DNA from: Butyrivibrio sp. | Lineage (GTDB): Bacteria; Bacillota; Clostridia; Lachnospirales; Lachnospiraceae | Direction: 5' to 3' | Assembly (NCBI RefSeq): GCF_017433805.1 | Contig: NZ_JAFRGN010000040.1 | Location: 1 to 64,000 of the forward strand | Length of the DNA: 64,000 nt | Shown: positions 7,780 to 15,168 of the stretch, one piece after another | Layout: every line of letters begins with the position of its first letter | Position numbering within the stretch: the first letter of the stretch is position 1 | Notes under the pieces: model-generated | Told to the model about the DNA's origin: nothing | What the model saw: the letters and a program-made list of their open reading frames with translations, nothing else | Databases searched by the model: none | Position numbers and translations under genes: made by a program

Positions 7780-9354
7780 TTACTTATAAGAAACACCTGT
7801 AAGAGTGTTCTTTTCTACATTAATGAGCTCAGGTTCCTCATCAGCACTTCCGCTGATTGTCATATTTGTCAGCACAAGCTCTTTGACATTCTTGGCATAA
7901 ATGCTTCTGCCACTCATCTCGTCAAAGTTATCCATCATGACAGGTCTTTCTGGGACACGCTCGTTCTCAGGAAGGAAGCTTGCATTTATATTCTCGAATA
8001 CGAGCTTACCAATTGGTCTCTCTGGAAGTCCTACCGCGCAAAGGATACATGCGCTTGCGCCCTTACACTCAATGTTTCTTCCTGTGATTGAACCGATAAC
8101 AGGTGTCATCTCGTCAACTGGTGCAGGATTCTGATTCTGAACATAGTCTGTATGTCCGTCTGGATCGCAGAAGTAGAACATATTTACAGTAAATGGCATA
8201 TGTACGCCATCCATATCGATATTCTCAAAAAGAATGTCATCAAGAACAGATCTCTCGCCTCTTCCGCGTCTTGTTTTGATTCTAAGGCCTCTGTCAGTTC
8301 CGTCAAATATGCACTGTGACACTCTTACATTCTTAACTCCGCCTGCAACCTCAGAACCAACAGTAACACTACCATGGCCTCTCTCAAATTTACAGTTACG
8401 GATAATAATATTCTCAGTTACCTTGTGATGCTCCATGCTCATGTAGTACTTACCACTCTTTATGGCCATACAGTCATCACCAACAGAAATAGTTGTTCCA
8501 AGAACCAGTACATTCTTGCAGCTCTCTGGATCAAGTCCATCAGTATTAGGTGAATCTGAAGGATTGTGGATATACATGTTGAGGAAAGCAAGATCATCAC
8601 TGTAGTACGGATGAATTGTCCAGCAAGGTGAATTCTGTACACGCACATTCTGAACTCTGACCTTCTGACATCTTACAAGATACATTGCAAAAGGTCTCCA
8701 TGCGCCTCTTTTAACCTTGGCATTAACCCACCAGTCGCTATTACCAGCATTTCCGTCAATAGTTCCTGGTCCGATAATATCAAGATTATGTGCATCAATT
8801 GCAGTAATAAGCGAAGCATAGCAGTTAAGTGGATTACCTTCCCAGGTTCCAAGGTTATACTCACTCTTTTCATCTGAAGATCTGGTCATTCCAGGAAGAA
8901 TCGGATAATGATTTCTGTCTGTATCTCCCAGGATAACTGCTCCCTCGTCAAGCCAGAAGGTCATGTCACTCTTAAGGAAAAGAGGTGTAACAAGATACTC
9001 ACCCTTAGGAACATAAACTGTACCATCCTTGGGACATGCACAGATTGCAGCCTGAATTGCTGCTGTATCAAGAGTAACGCCGTCGCCCTTAGCTCCAAAG
9101 GCTGTTACATCCAAAAGGTAGGACTCATGACCTGTAGTAAACTTCTGACTCTCCTCTGCTCCGCCAACCTTAACTGTAATAGTATATTCCTTGTCTGGCA
9201 AAAGAGCTGGCACAGACACTACGTTCTGAGTTCCTCTATATACTTCTCTGCCGTCAATTTCTACTGTGTATTCCTCTGCCTGCTGAAATATAGCATCAGA
9301 TTCCAATTCTATAGTTACGCTTCTGTTAAAAACTTCTACAATATTGAACTTCAT
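7780..9354 (-). CDS. GH28 polygalacturonase-type glycosidase
   Basis: A 524-aa enzyme: residues ~1-80 form a small beta (Fn3-like) domain, residues ~85-500 a right-handed parallel beta-helix of family GH28. The catalytic motifs NTDG (near 275), GDDC (near 298), GHGSVTVGS (near 330) and RIKT (near 360) are all present, giving the three Asp, His and Arg-Lys substrate residues. It should hydrolyse alpha-1,4-galacturonan or rhamnogalacturonan ends, probably as an exo-enzyme. No signal peptide is seen, so it acts on imported oligosaccharides, like the GH105 enzyme. ATG at 9354 follows GAGGAG; an upstream in-frame codon 27 bp earlier lacks a ribosome site. It heads a five-gene operon and has a long palindrome in its leader. 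Confidence 0.93.
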   Translation of the reverse strand: MKFNIVEVFNRSVTIELESDAIFQQAEEYTVEIDGREVYRGTQNVVSVPALLPDKEYTITVKVGGAEESQKFTTGHESYLLDVTAFGAKGDGVTLDTAAIQAAICACPKDGTVYVPKGEYLVTPLFLKSDMTFWLDEGAVILGDTDRNHYPILPGMTRSSDEKSEYNLGTWEGNPLNCYASLITAIDAHNLDIIGPGTIDGNAGNSDWWVNAKVKRGAWRPFAMYLVRCQKVRVQNVRVQNSPCWTIHPYYSDDLAFLNMYIHNPSDSPNTDGLDPESCKNVLVLGTTISVGDDCMAIKSGKYYMSMEHHKVTENIIIRNCKFERGHGSVTVGSEVAGGVKNVRVSQCIFDGTDRGLRIKTRRGRGERSVLDDILFENIDMDGVHMPFTVNMFYFCDPDGHTDYVQNQNPAPVDEMTPVIGSITGRNIECKGASACILCAVGLPERPIGKLVFENINASFLPENERVPERPVMMDNFDEMSGRSIYAKNVKELVLTNMTISGSADEEPELINVEKNTLTGVSYK

Positions 9355-9380
9355 ATAATTCTCCTCGGTAAATCTAAACA

Positions 9381-9423
9381 TAAATATGCTATCATGTAAT
9401 ACTCTTACATGATAGCATATTTA
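9381..9423. promoter_or_regulatory. 19-bp perfect inverted repeat in GH28 leader/promoter
   Basis: Arms 9381-9399 and 9405-9423 are perfectly complementary with a 5-base spacer. The inner part reads ATGTAA-N5-TTACAT, similar to the core of the GH105 operator (ATGTAA-N4-TTACAT). On the minus strand an extended -10 box, TGCTATCAT (TATCAT = plus 9409-9414), lies in one arm. It may be an operator, an mRNA hairpin, or both. It is AT-rich without a clean U-tract, so a terminator role for the upstream operon is less likely. Confidence 0.6.
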
Positions 9424-9476
9424 ACATTAACTAAAAGCGATATTTATGAACAGAACCCTTACTATGTTTGCTCTGA

Positions 9477-10262
9477 TCATTCAGTAATAAACTTCTCAAT
9501 TACATTGGCAGTTTCAGTGATCTGCTGAGTATTTGAGATTGTAGCCTCTCCGTCACCACTCTGCTCGCCATAATTACCAAAGCCAGCGTGATTACCACCT
9601 TGTATCACATATTCTTGTGCATCTGCAGGCCAAAAGGATTTGCTACCCTCATAGTCCTCCATATTGAGAACCTTATCTTCTGATCCATAGATAGACAAGA
9701 GCTTCATATCTCTGTCGCTAAAATCTGTGGTGGTGTATGAAGCACACAGGATGATTCCCGCATAGGTGCCATCCTCCTGATCTGCCATATACTGGCTTGC
9801 TGCCACTCCTCCAAGGGAATGTCCAGCCATGTACCACTTCAGATTCTCAGCTTCTTTTGTTCTGTCTGCATATTTCTCTTTTATCAGATCTGCTGCATTC
9901 AGCCTAAGGAACGCCAGATTCTCCGGCATTCTGGGAAGAAGACATACAAAACCTCTTTCAGCCAATTCATACATGAGTCCGCTATAAGCTGTGTACTGAA
10001 CCTTTCCTCCTGGATAAAAAACTATAATAGCCTTGGCTTCTTCCTTGGTAGGAACAAATACCACCAGGTCTTTATCCGAATAGGTCTGAACACTATCGCC
10101 TACGCTCTTCATGATTTCAGTTATTAAACCATTATCAGCCATGTACGAGCGTGTAGTATACACCTTAAATCCTATGGCGAAAGCAAGCGCCAAAACCAGC
10201 ACTGCTCCAAGGATTATCCCAATTACTTTGAAAATCTTTTTTAAAACACTTTTGTTACTCAA
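9477..10262 (-). CDS. membrane-anchored alpha/beta hydrolase
   Basis: A 261-aa protein with one N-terminal membrane segment (~residues 9-33, then a short basic stretch) and an alpha/beta-hydrolase domain outside. Visible are YPGGKVQY (oxyanion region near 80), the nucleophile elbow GHSLGG near 145, an acid in YGSEDK near 190 and GGNHAGFGNYG near 220 carrying the catalytic His. This matches the alpha/beta hydrolase_5 type (PF12695); substrate unknown. The start is TTG at 10262, overlapping the end of the upstream gene; it is needed to include the membrane segment, and GGGAG precedes it. It is the last gene of the surface-protein operon. Confidence 0.85.
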   Translation of the reverse strand: MSNKSVLKKIFKVIGIILGAVLVLALAFAIGFKVYTTRSYMADNGLITEIMKSVGDSVQTYSDKDLVVFVPTKEEAKAIIVFYPGGKVQYTAYSGLMYELAERGFVCLLPRMPENLAFLRLNAADLIKEKYADRTKEAENLKWYMAGHSLGGVAASQYMADQEDGTYAGIILCASYTTTDFSDRDMKLLSIYGSEDKVLNMEDYEGSKSFWPADAQEYVIQGGNHAGFGNYGEQSGDGEATISNTQQITETANVIEKFITE

Positions 10263-10737
10263 GAACTACTGCTCCCTTCATACTATCATCCATGATCCTG
10301 AGTAGTTCCATCACGCTTGAAAAAGATTTCTTTTCATTAGAAGAAGCTACAACTACATGCCCTTGCCAGGTAGCATTCTGCCTGAAAGCAACCTGCACTA
10401 CAAACGTAGCCAGTCTACCTTTTTTACCCTGAATGTTTCTGGTACCATGCTGTTTCTGAATCTTATCGATCACCAGCTCATCATCCTTGACCTCTTTTCT
10501 CCTATGAGGCTGATGCTCTTTGGGAATGAAGACTCTCTGCTCAAGACCTTTCTGCGGAAAGTCCCATTCGTCCATAAGATTATCCATGATGGTCACCATG
10601 GCAGTGGCACTCTCAAATGGTATCGGATCGTCCGAATACTGATGCCACAGACATCCCTGATAGTCAGCATTTTCATTGTCATCAATGCAGATACTTATTA
10701 AATTTCTGGCAAATAACATTTGCTTGGCTTCACTCAT
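10255..10737 (-). CDS. small protein with two copies of a QNxTWQG domain
   Basis: A 160-aa cytoplasmic protein not matching any characterised family I know. Residues ~109-153 read TFVVQVAFRQNATWQG...FSSVMELLRIMDDS, closely matching the 63-aa protein at 14883-15074. Residues ~11-57 are a diverged second copy (ISICIDDNENADYQGCLW...FESATAMVTIMDNLMD), so the protein is an internal duplication joined by a Lys/Arg/Glu-rich linker. Similar QNxTWQG proteins are, to my recollection, widespread hypothetical proteins in Clostridia. It begins 5 bp after the surface protein gene, so it is co-transcribed with it. The function is unknown; association with the surface protein is inferred from position only. 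Confidence 0.8.
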   Translation of the reverse strand: MSEAKQMLFARNLISICIDDNENADYQGCLWHQYSDDPIPFESATAMVTIMDNLMDEWDFPQKGLEQRVFIPKEHQPHRRKEVKDDELVIDKIQKQHGTRNIQGKKGRLATFVVQVAFRQNATWQGHVVVASSNEKKSFSSVMELLRIMDDSMKGAVVLE

Positions 10738-10742
10738 TAGAC

Positions 10743-13700
10743 TTACTCTTCCTTCTGTTCTTCATCCTTTTTCCTGGATGTCATCAAAAGACCTGCTGCC
10801 ATAGCCCCAGCTGCAACTATTGCCAATATACGAAGTGCTAAGTTGTTTGTATCTTCAGTTCTGGATCTTCTAGCTCCAAGAACTGCTGCTCCGTTACCTG
10901 TATCTCTTCTTGCTCCAAGAACCTGTCCAGCCGCTACTGGAGTAGGTGTAGTTGGTGGAGTAGGAGGTGTTGAAGGTGGGTTATCTGGAGGGTTATCTGG
11001 AGGTGGATCATATGGTGGTGGTGGCGGTGTAACCGGTGTCGTTACCCAGATCGCGTACAGATCATTAGGAAGTGGCTCCTTATTATCTGCAGCTATCTTT
11101 TCGCCAGGCATTACAAACAATGGATTGTTATCACCTGGAACCTTACTCCATCCAGCAAATATATAACCCGTTCTAGTAAACTTAGTATCGTTATCATTAG
11201 ACAGTGCAAGTACTGTCTCGTTAACCTTAAGTAGTCCACTTGCTCCAGTATCTACAACAACTGTGTCATCAAATCCGTTATTGGAATGATATGTAATCTT
11301 TGTATACTCAGGATCGATACTACTGCCCTTTCTGGAATCATATTGTGCCTCAAGGACAATGTAATCGTAACTACTATCATACCCCGGAATATTTTTCTGT
11401 AAATACTCTTTTTTAATATCGATGCTACTATTAGGGTAACGAAGGATATTTGAGCTGTCCTTCTGAACCTTCCAGCCAATAAATGACCATCCCTTTTCAA
11501 CCTTATCAGGAACTGCGCCAACAACTGCAGAAGATCCAATCGCATATCTGTAATTGTCTGTAGGAAGTCCTGTTCCGCTCGGATCCCAGTGTGGATCATC
11601 TACATTATCTATATAAATGACCTTGACATTACCTGGGCTTCTCCAATGAGCAACTAATGTAATGTCATTAGTAATCTCGCCATAGCCATATGGCTGATTA
11701 TCAAGATACCATCCTACAAATTCATAGTCAGGACGTGTAACACTGGTCATCAGATCGCTTTTAATGAGCTCATCTCCATAAGCAACGACGACCTTACCAT
11801 TTTTGCCTTCCATGCTGACAGGATAAGTATCCTTCTTACTCTGTACAGAAGTCTTAATAATAGTTCCATCATTAGGATCCAGAATTACATTGCATGTAAT
11901 AGGCTCGTATAAAGCGTACAGAACCTTATTATCCAGTCCCATATCTTCATTCCAGTCATATACTCCACTCTGGCCTGTTGGATCTTTACTCCAACCACGG
12001 AACTTATATCCAGGCTTGTCATACTTAGAATCTTTACTAAGGTCTGGAGCAAGCTTTTGGAAATTTAAAGTATTATATGTTCCGTCGAGATAAAGTGGCA
12101 TTTCAAACTTAATCTCATCAAATACATCATCAACTTCATCATCCGGAATCTTAGTAGTAACGCCATTAAAGTTGTCCATAAACTCTATCTTTGCAGTCAG
12201 TCTATGGAAAAAGAGATAAATGTCATCAGAATCATCATCAGTATAATTACCTAGAATCTTTGTTCCAACGGACATTGGCTCTTCTGCCCCATCCTTACCA
12301 CGAGTAAAGTGATCTGGCTTAAATGCGCGATAATAATCATCACAGTAGAATTCAAACTCTGCGCCAAGTGCACCAAAGTGCTTAGCTGTATGATCTACTA
12401 CTTCATATTTGCCATCAAGTCCCTCGCAAAGGTAATGATAGACAGTATATGTTCCAGTTAATTCATGCAGATACGCTGTGAACTTAGTTGAATACGTCTT
12501 CTGATAATTAGTAAAAATAAAGCGCTCAACAAAATCCAGATTCAAGAATTTATAATTGGATGATAGTCCCTTCTTATCTTCGAACACCCAGTTGCCTTCT
12601 GGCCATACATAACCATATTTAGAAAGTGGCTGTTCATACAAACCTGTATAAGGCTCTTTGTTTAAGTCAACAATTTTACCTTTTCCATTAGGAAGGTCGA
12701 CTATCTGCTTGAAATTAATTGTCATCAGATCACGATCATAATAAACATTTATGATCGTATCTTCTTCGCACCTTATCTTGTTCTCTAATACCTCAACACC
12801 ATTTTCAATTCTGGTACCTTTCATCCAACCATAATGGAATCCATCCTGAGCTAAAAGAGTTTTCTTGTTAAATAAAGATTCATTTACAGTAGACCCAACC
12901 GTCGCTTTTTTGCCCAGATGAGCTTCTCCGGTTGTGGATGCATAATACTCGTAATTCTTTGCATCATTATCTGTAATATTCTTATCATCATCTATACTCT
13001 GCTTCCAGATAATGATTGTGTAATCTGCTTTATCATTTGGAACCCACTTCGCATAAAGAACTACATCAGGGTCGGAATCTCCATAAATTCTATCCCAATC
13101 AAACGCAGAAGATTCGTCAACCTCTCCTACTTTAGCACCTTTTCTGGTATACCAGCCTTTAAATACATAACCCTTTCTTGTAGGCTCAGCTGGATATTTG
13201 TCCCTTGCACTCTTATCAGTGCATACGTAAACAGGATCTGTATAGGTTACACCTGCGCCATTTCCATCAAAATTAATCCAGTGAATACCTGTAGCTACTG
13301 CATATACTGTCTTAACAGTAGTAACATCAACAGGCTTGTCTATAAGCACCCTGCTGCCTTTATTAAGAGTCCAGCCTATAATTGTATCCGTGTCCTTTTT
13401 AGGTTCAGGTCTTTTAATATCATCAACTTCAACCTCAGTGGATTCACCAGTTACCAGAACTATCTTTTTAACATAATATACTTCTTCATCAACACCAATA
13501 TAGGTGAGATAGTAAGTAGTCTGAATCTTGGCAATGACATCAACCACGCTGTTAGCAGTAACATGTCCAACTGTTCCATAAGGAATCGTGCTTCCATCAA
13601 CTGCATACCAACCAAGGAATTCTTCATCTGAAAGAAGACCATCTGGTACTCCTGGATTAGCAAGCTTATCGCCTTCTTTTACCATCTGAACACTAAATGG

Positions 13701-14765
13701 AGTAGTCTTATTGTCATAGTCACTCTGACGCAGATAGAAATTATAGGTACAGATTGCTCTTTTATCAGTTGTATCATCACCTGAACCACCAGATCCAGCT
13801 ACAATATATACAGAGAAAGCGTTTGCATTAAAAGAAGCACCATCAGCATTAGCTTCGGCAACCTTTTCGGTCTTACCAGCATCATCCTGGTGGATTACAG
13901 AAAATTCTTCTCCGCTTAATTTACTACCAAGTGAAATTGATACGCGAACAGACTTAGAATCTAATGGCTCGATTTCCTTGCCCTCAGCGTTATAGAATGA
14001 AATATCAACACCCTTTGCCTGTTGAACCTCTTCTCCAAGAGCCTCCTTGGCGGTGTCCACAGCTTCGATGTCTGATATTGCACGGACTTTCATAATTGTG
14101 CCTGCTGGGAATGCTCCTTCTTCAGACTGTGCCTCAACCAAGATTCCAACAGACTCTCCCTCAAATTTCTGAGCCGGGTATGATTTTTTCTCAGCACTCG
14201 ACGCAGTACTTGCAGCATCCGATGAAGCTTCTGATGAAGCATCTGATGCAGCTTCTACATCTGAGCTTGCCAAAGAAGCTGCGTCATCTGATGAACTCTC
14301 AGATGCAGCATCCTCTGATGTGCTCGCAGAATTAGCTGCTGCCGAAGATTCCTTGGCAACATCTTCTTCTGGGATGATAGTTGAGCCGGAAACCGGAGTT
14401 TCATCGGTAGCAACTGTCTCCTCTGCAGGCTTTGTTTCTTCAGGCGCAGGCTCCTGCACCTCTGACTCAGCTGACGCAGAGTCCTCCAAAACTTCGCCTC
14501 CATCGTTTGAAGCTCCAGGATCAGTGGTTTCTTCAGAAGCCCCCTCATTATTTGGCTCCTGATACTCTTCCTCTTCCTTTTCAGCTTCTGGAACGGCTTC
14601 CCATTCCGCGGTAACTATAGTATCTTCTGATACTACATCATTTGCTATTTCTTCATCTGCAGCAAATACCTTTGCGTTGGAAAAAGAAAAATCACTACCA
14701 AAGGTAGTGATTGCAAATGCGACCGCCAGTAAAACTGCCAGTAATTTCTTAGATCTCTTAAGCAT
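10743..14765 (-). CDS. large InlB-repeat cell-surface protein
   Basis: A 1340-aa secreted protein. Residues 1-36 are a signal peptide; ~40-200 is a low-complexity Glu/Ser/Ala/Thr-rich stalk; ~200-340 a beta domain; ~340-1245 holds about six to seven Listeria-Bacteroides/InlB B repeats (PF09479), recognisable by ...GYxFxGWYxxxG...LYAxW endings (for example GYVFKGWYTRKG, YEFVGWYLDN, GYIFAGWSKVPG). A Pro-rich wall-spanning segment (PPPPPYDPPPDNPP) follows, then two VLGARR motifs, RTED, a 19-residue hydrophobic segment and a basic/acidic tail, an LPXTG-like layout without LPXTG. Likely wall-anchored, adhesive or structural. ATG at 14765 was chosen over the adjacent GTG for its spacing from GGGGG. 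First gene of an operon with the 160-aa protein and the hydrolase. Confidence 0.9.
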   Translation of the reverse strand: MLKRSKKLLAVLLAVAFAITTFGSDFSFSNAKVFAADEEIANDVVSEDTIVTAEWEAVPEAEKEEEEYQEPNNEGASEETTDPGASNDGGEVLEDSASAESEVQEPAPEETKPAEETVATDETPVSGSTIIPEEDVAKESSAAANSASTSEDAASESSSDDAASLASSDVEAASDASSEASSDAASTASSAEKKSYPAQKFEGESVGILVEAQSEEGAFPAGTIMKVRAISDIEAVDTAKEALGEEVQQAKGVDISFYNAEGKEIEPLDSKSVRVSISLGSKLSGEEFSVIHQDDAGKTEKVAEANADGASFNANAFSVYIVAGSGGSGDDTTDKRAICTYNFYLRQSDYDNKTTPFSVQMVKEGDKLANPGVPDGLLSDEEFLGWYAVDGSTIPYGTVGHVTANSVVDVIAKIQTTYYLTYIGVDEEVYYVKKIVLVTGESTEVEVDDIKRPEPKKDTDTIIGWTLNKGSRVLIDKPVDVTTVKTVYAVATGIHWINFDGNGAGVTYTDPVYVCTDKSARDKYPAEPTRKGYVFKGWYTRKGAKVGEVDESSAFDWDRIYGDSDPDVVLYAKWVPNDKADYTIIIWKQSIDDDKNITDNDAKNYEYYASTTGEAHLGKKATVGSTVNESLFNKKTLLAQDGFHYGWMKGTRIENGVEVLENKIRCEEDTIINVYYDRDLMTINFKQIVDLPNGKGKIVDLNKEPYTGLYEQPLSKYGYVWPEGNWVFEDKKGLSSNYKFLNLDFVERFIFTNYQKTYSTKFTAYLHELTGTYTVYHYLCEGLDGKYEVVDHTAKHFGALGAEFEFYCDDYYRAFKPDHFTRGKDGAEEPMSVGTKILGNYTDDDSDDIYLFFHRLTAKIEFMDNFNGVTTKIPDDEVDDVFDEIKFEMPLYLDGTYNTLNFQKLAPDLSKDSKYDKPGYKFRGWSKDPTGQSGVYDWNEDMGLDNKVLYALYEPITCNVILDPNDGTIIKTSVQSKKDTYPVSMEGKNGKVVVAYGDELIKSDLMTSVTRPDYEFVGWYLDNQPYGYGEITNDITLVAHWRSPGNVKVIYIDNVDDPHWDPSGTGLPTDNYRYAIGSSAVVGAVPDKVEKGWSFIGWKVQKDSSNILRYPNSSIDIKKEYLQKNIPGYDSSYDYIVLEAQYDSRKGSSIDPEYTKITYHSNNGFDDTVVVDTGASGLLKVNETVLALSNDNDTKFTRTGYIFAGWSKVPGDNNPLFVMPGEKIAADNKEPLPNDLYAIWVTTPVTPPPPPYDPPPDNPPDNPPSTPPTPPTTPTPVAAGQVLGARRDTGNGAAVLGARRSRTEDTNNLALRILAIVAAGAMAAGLLMTSRKKDEEQKEE
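10842..10922 (-). other. tandem VLGARR motif and putative atypical sorting signal
   Basis: Codes for VLGARR repeated twice with 7 residues between them, the second followed by SRTED and directly by the C-terminal hydrophobic segment and RKK. The layout copies a sortase signal but the pentapeptide is not LPXTG. Similar VLGxRR...TGD ends occur in other Lachnospiraceae surface proteins, as far as I recall. Confidence 0.5.
14203..14340 (-). repeat. Ser/Ala/Asp-rich low-complexity repeats in surface protein
   Basis: Codons for repeated units such as SSEAASD, SDAAS and SSDDAAS (protein residues ~142-188) give an imperfect short-period DNA repeat with recurring gatg/tctgatgaa motifs. Likely a flexible stalk; repeats of this kind can change length by slippage. 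Confidence 0.55.
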
Positions 14766-14819
14766 CACATTGCCCCCTCTGATTACTTAATATCCTAATT
14801 AAATTTTCCAGACATTATC

Positions 14820-14849
14820 ATTATCTAATAAATATGTGATAATATCCAA
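14820..14849 (-). promoter_or_regulatory. possible promoter for the surface-protein operon
   Basis: On the minus strand TTGGAT (plus 14844-14849) and GATAAT (plus 14820-14825) are 18 bp apart, ~55 bp before the start codon, in a 117-bp gap after the 63-aa gene. Fair -10, weak -35. Confidence 0.35.
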
Positions 14850-14882
14850 CAAATTGGCGATTGTTTATCGTTTTTTAAGAAA

Positions 14883-15074
14883 TTATGCAGTCCCCTCGCC
14901 AGTTTCAGTGCTCATTTCATTGTTATTAACAGCACTATCCATTAGTTTGAACAACTCCAGTGCGCTTCTAAAACGCTCTGTTCTGTTCTCGTCTGCCCAA
15001 ACGATGCTCCCCTGCCATGTACCGTTTTGACAATGATCTACCTTAATAATAAAGGTCCCCTTATTCTTGCCCAT
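14883..15074 (-). CDS. 63-aa protein with single QNxTWQG domain
   Basis: A 63-aa protein consisting of one copy of the domain duplicated in the 160-aa protein at 10255-10737: TFIIKVDHCQNGTWQG, a short acidic turn, then FRSALELFKLMDSA. Predicted as two or three beta strands followed by a helix. The ATG at 15074 has AGGA seven bases upstream; a GTG six bases earlier is too close to that site. It precedes the large surface protein by 117 bp on the same strand, so the two QNxTWQG proteins flank that gene. Function unknown. Confidence 0.75.
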   Translation of the reverse strand: MGKNKGTFIIKVDHCQNGTWQGSIVWADENRTERFRSALELFKLMDSAVNNNEMSTETGEGTA

Positions 15075-15168
15075 AAACACGTCCTTTCATACATTTCTTA
15101 TTTTATCTGACAGCAATCATACAACTAATCATAATTCGTATATTTTTTGTTCAAAAATAGTGTTTTGA

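Noticed and set aside
12918..13631. A 237-codon plus-strand frame opposite the surface protein
   Set aside because: Composition is Ile/Asn/Cys/Ser-rich, typical of an antisense shadow of a repetitive gene, and no start signals are present.
14203..14340. Short repeats considered as a CRISPR or satellite array
   Set aside because: They follow codon periodicity in a long open frame and vary in length and sequence, as expected for a Ser/Ala/Asp-rich protein stalk.
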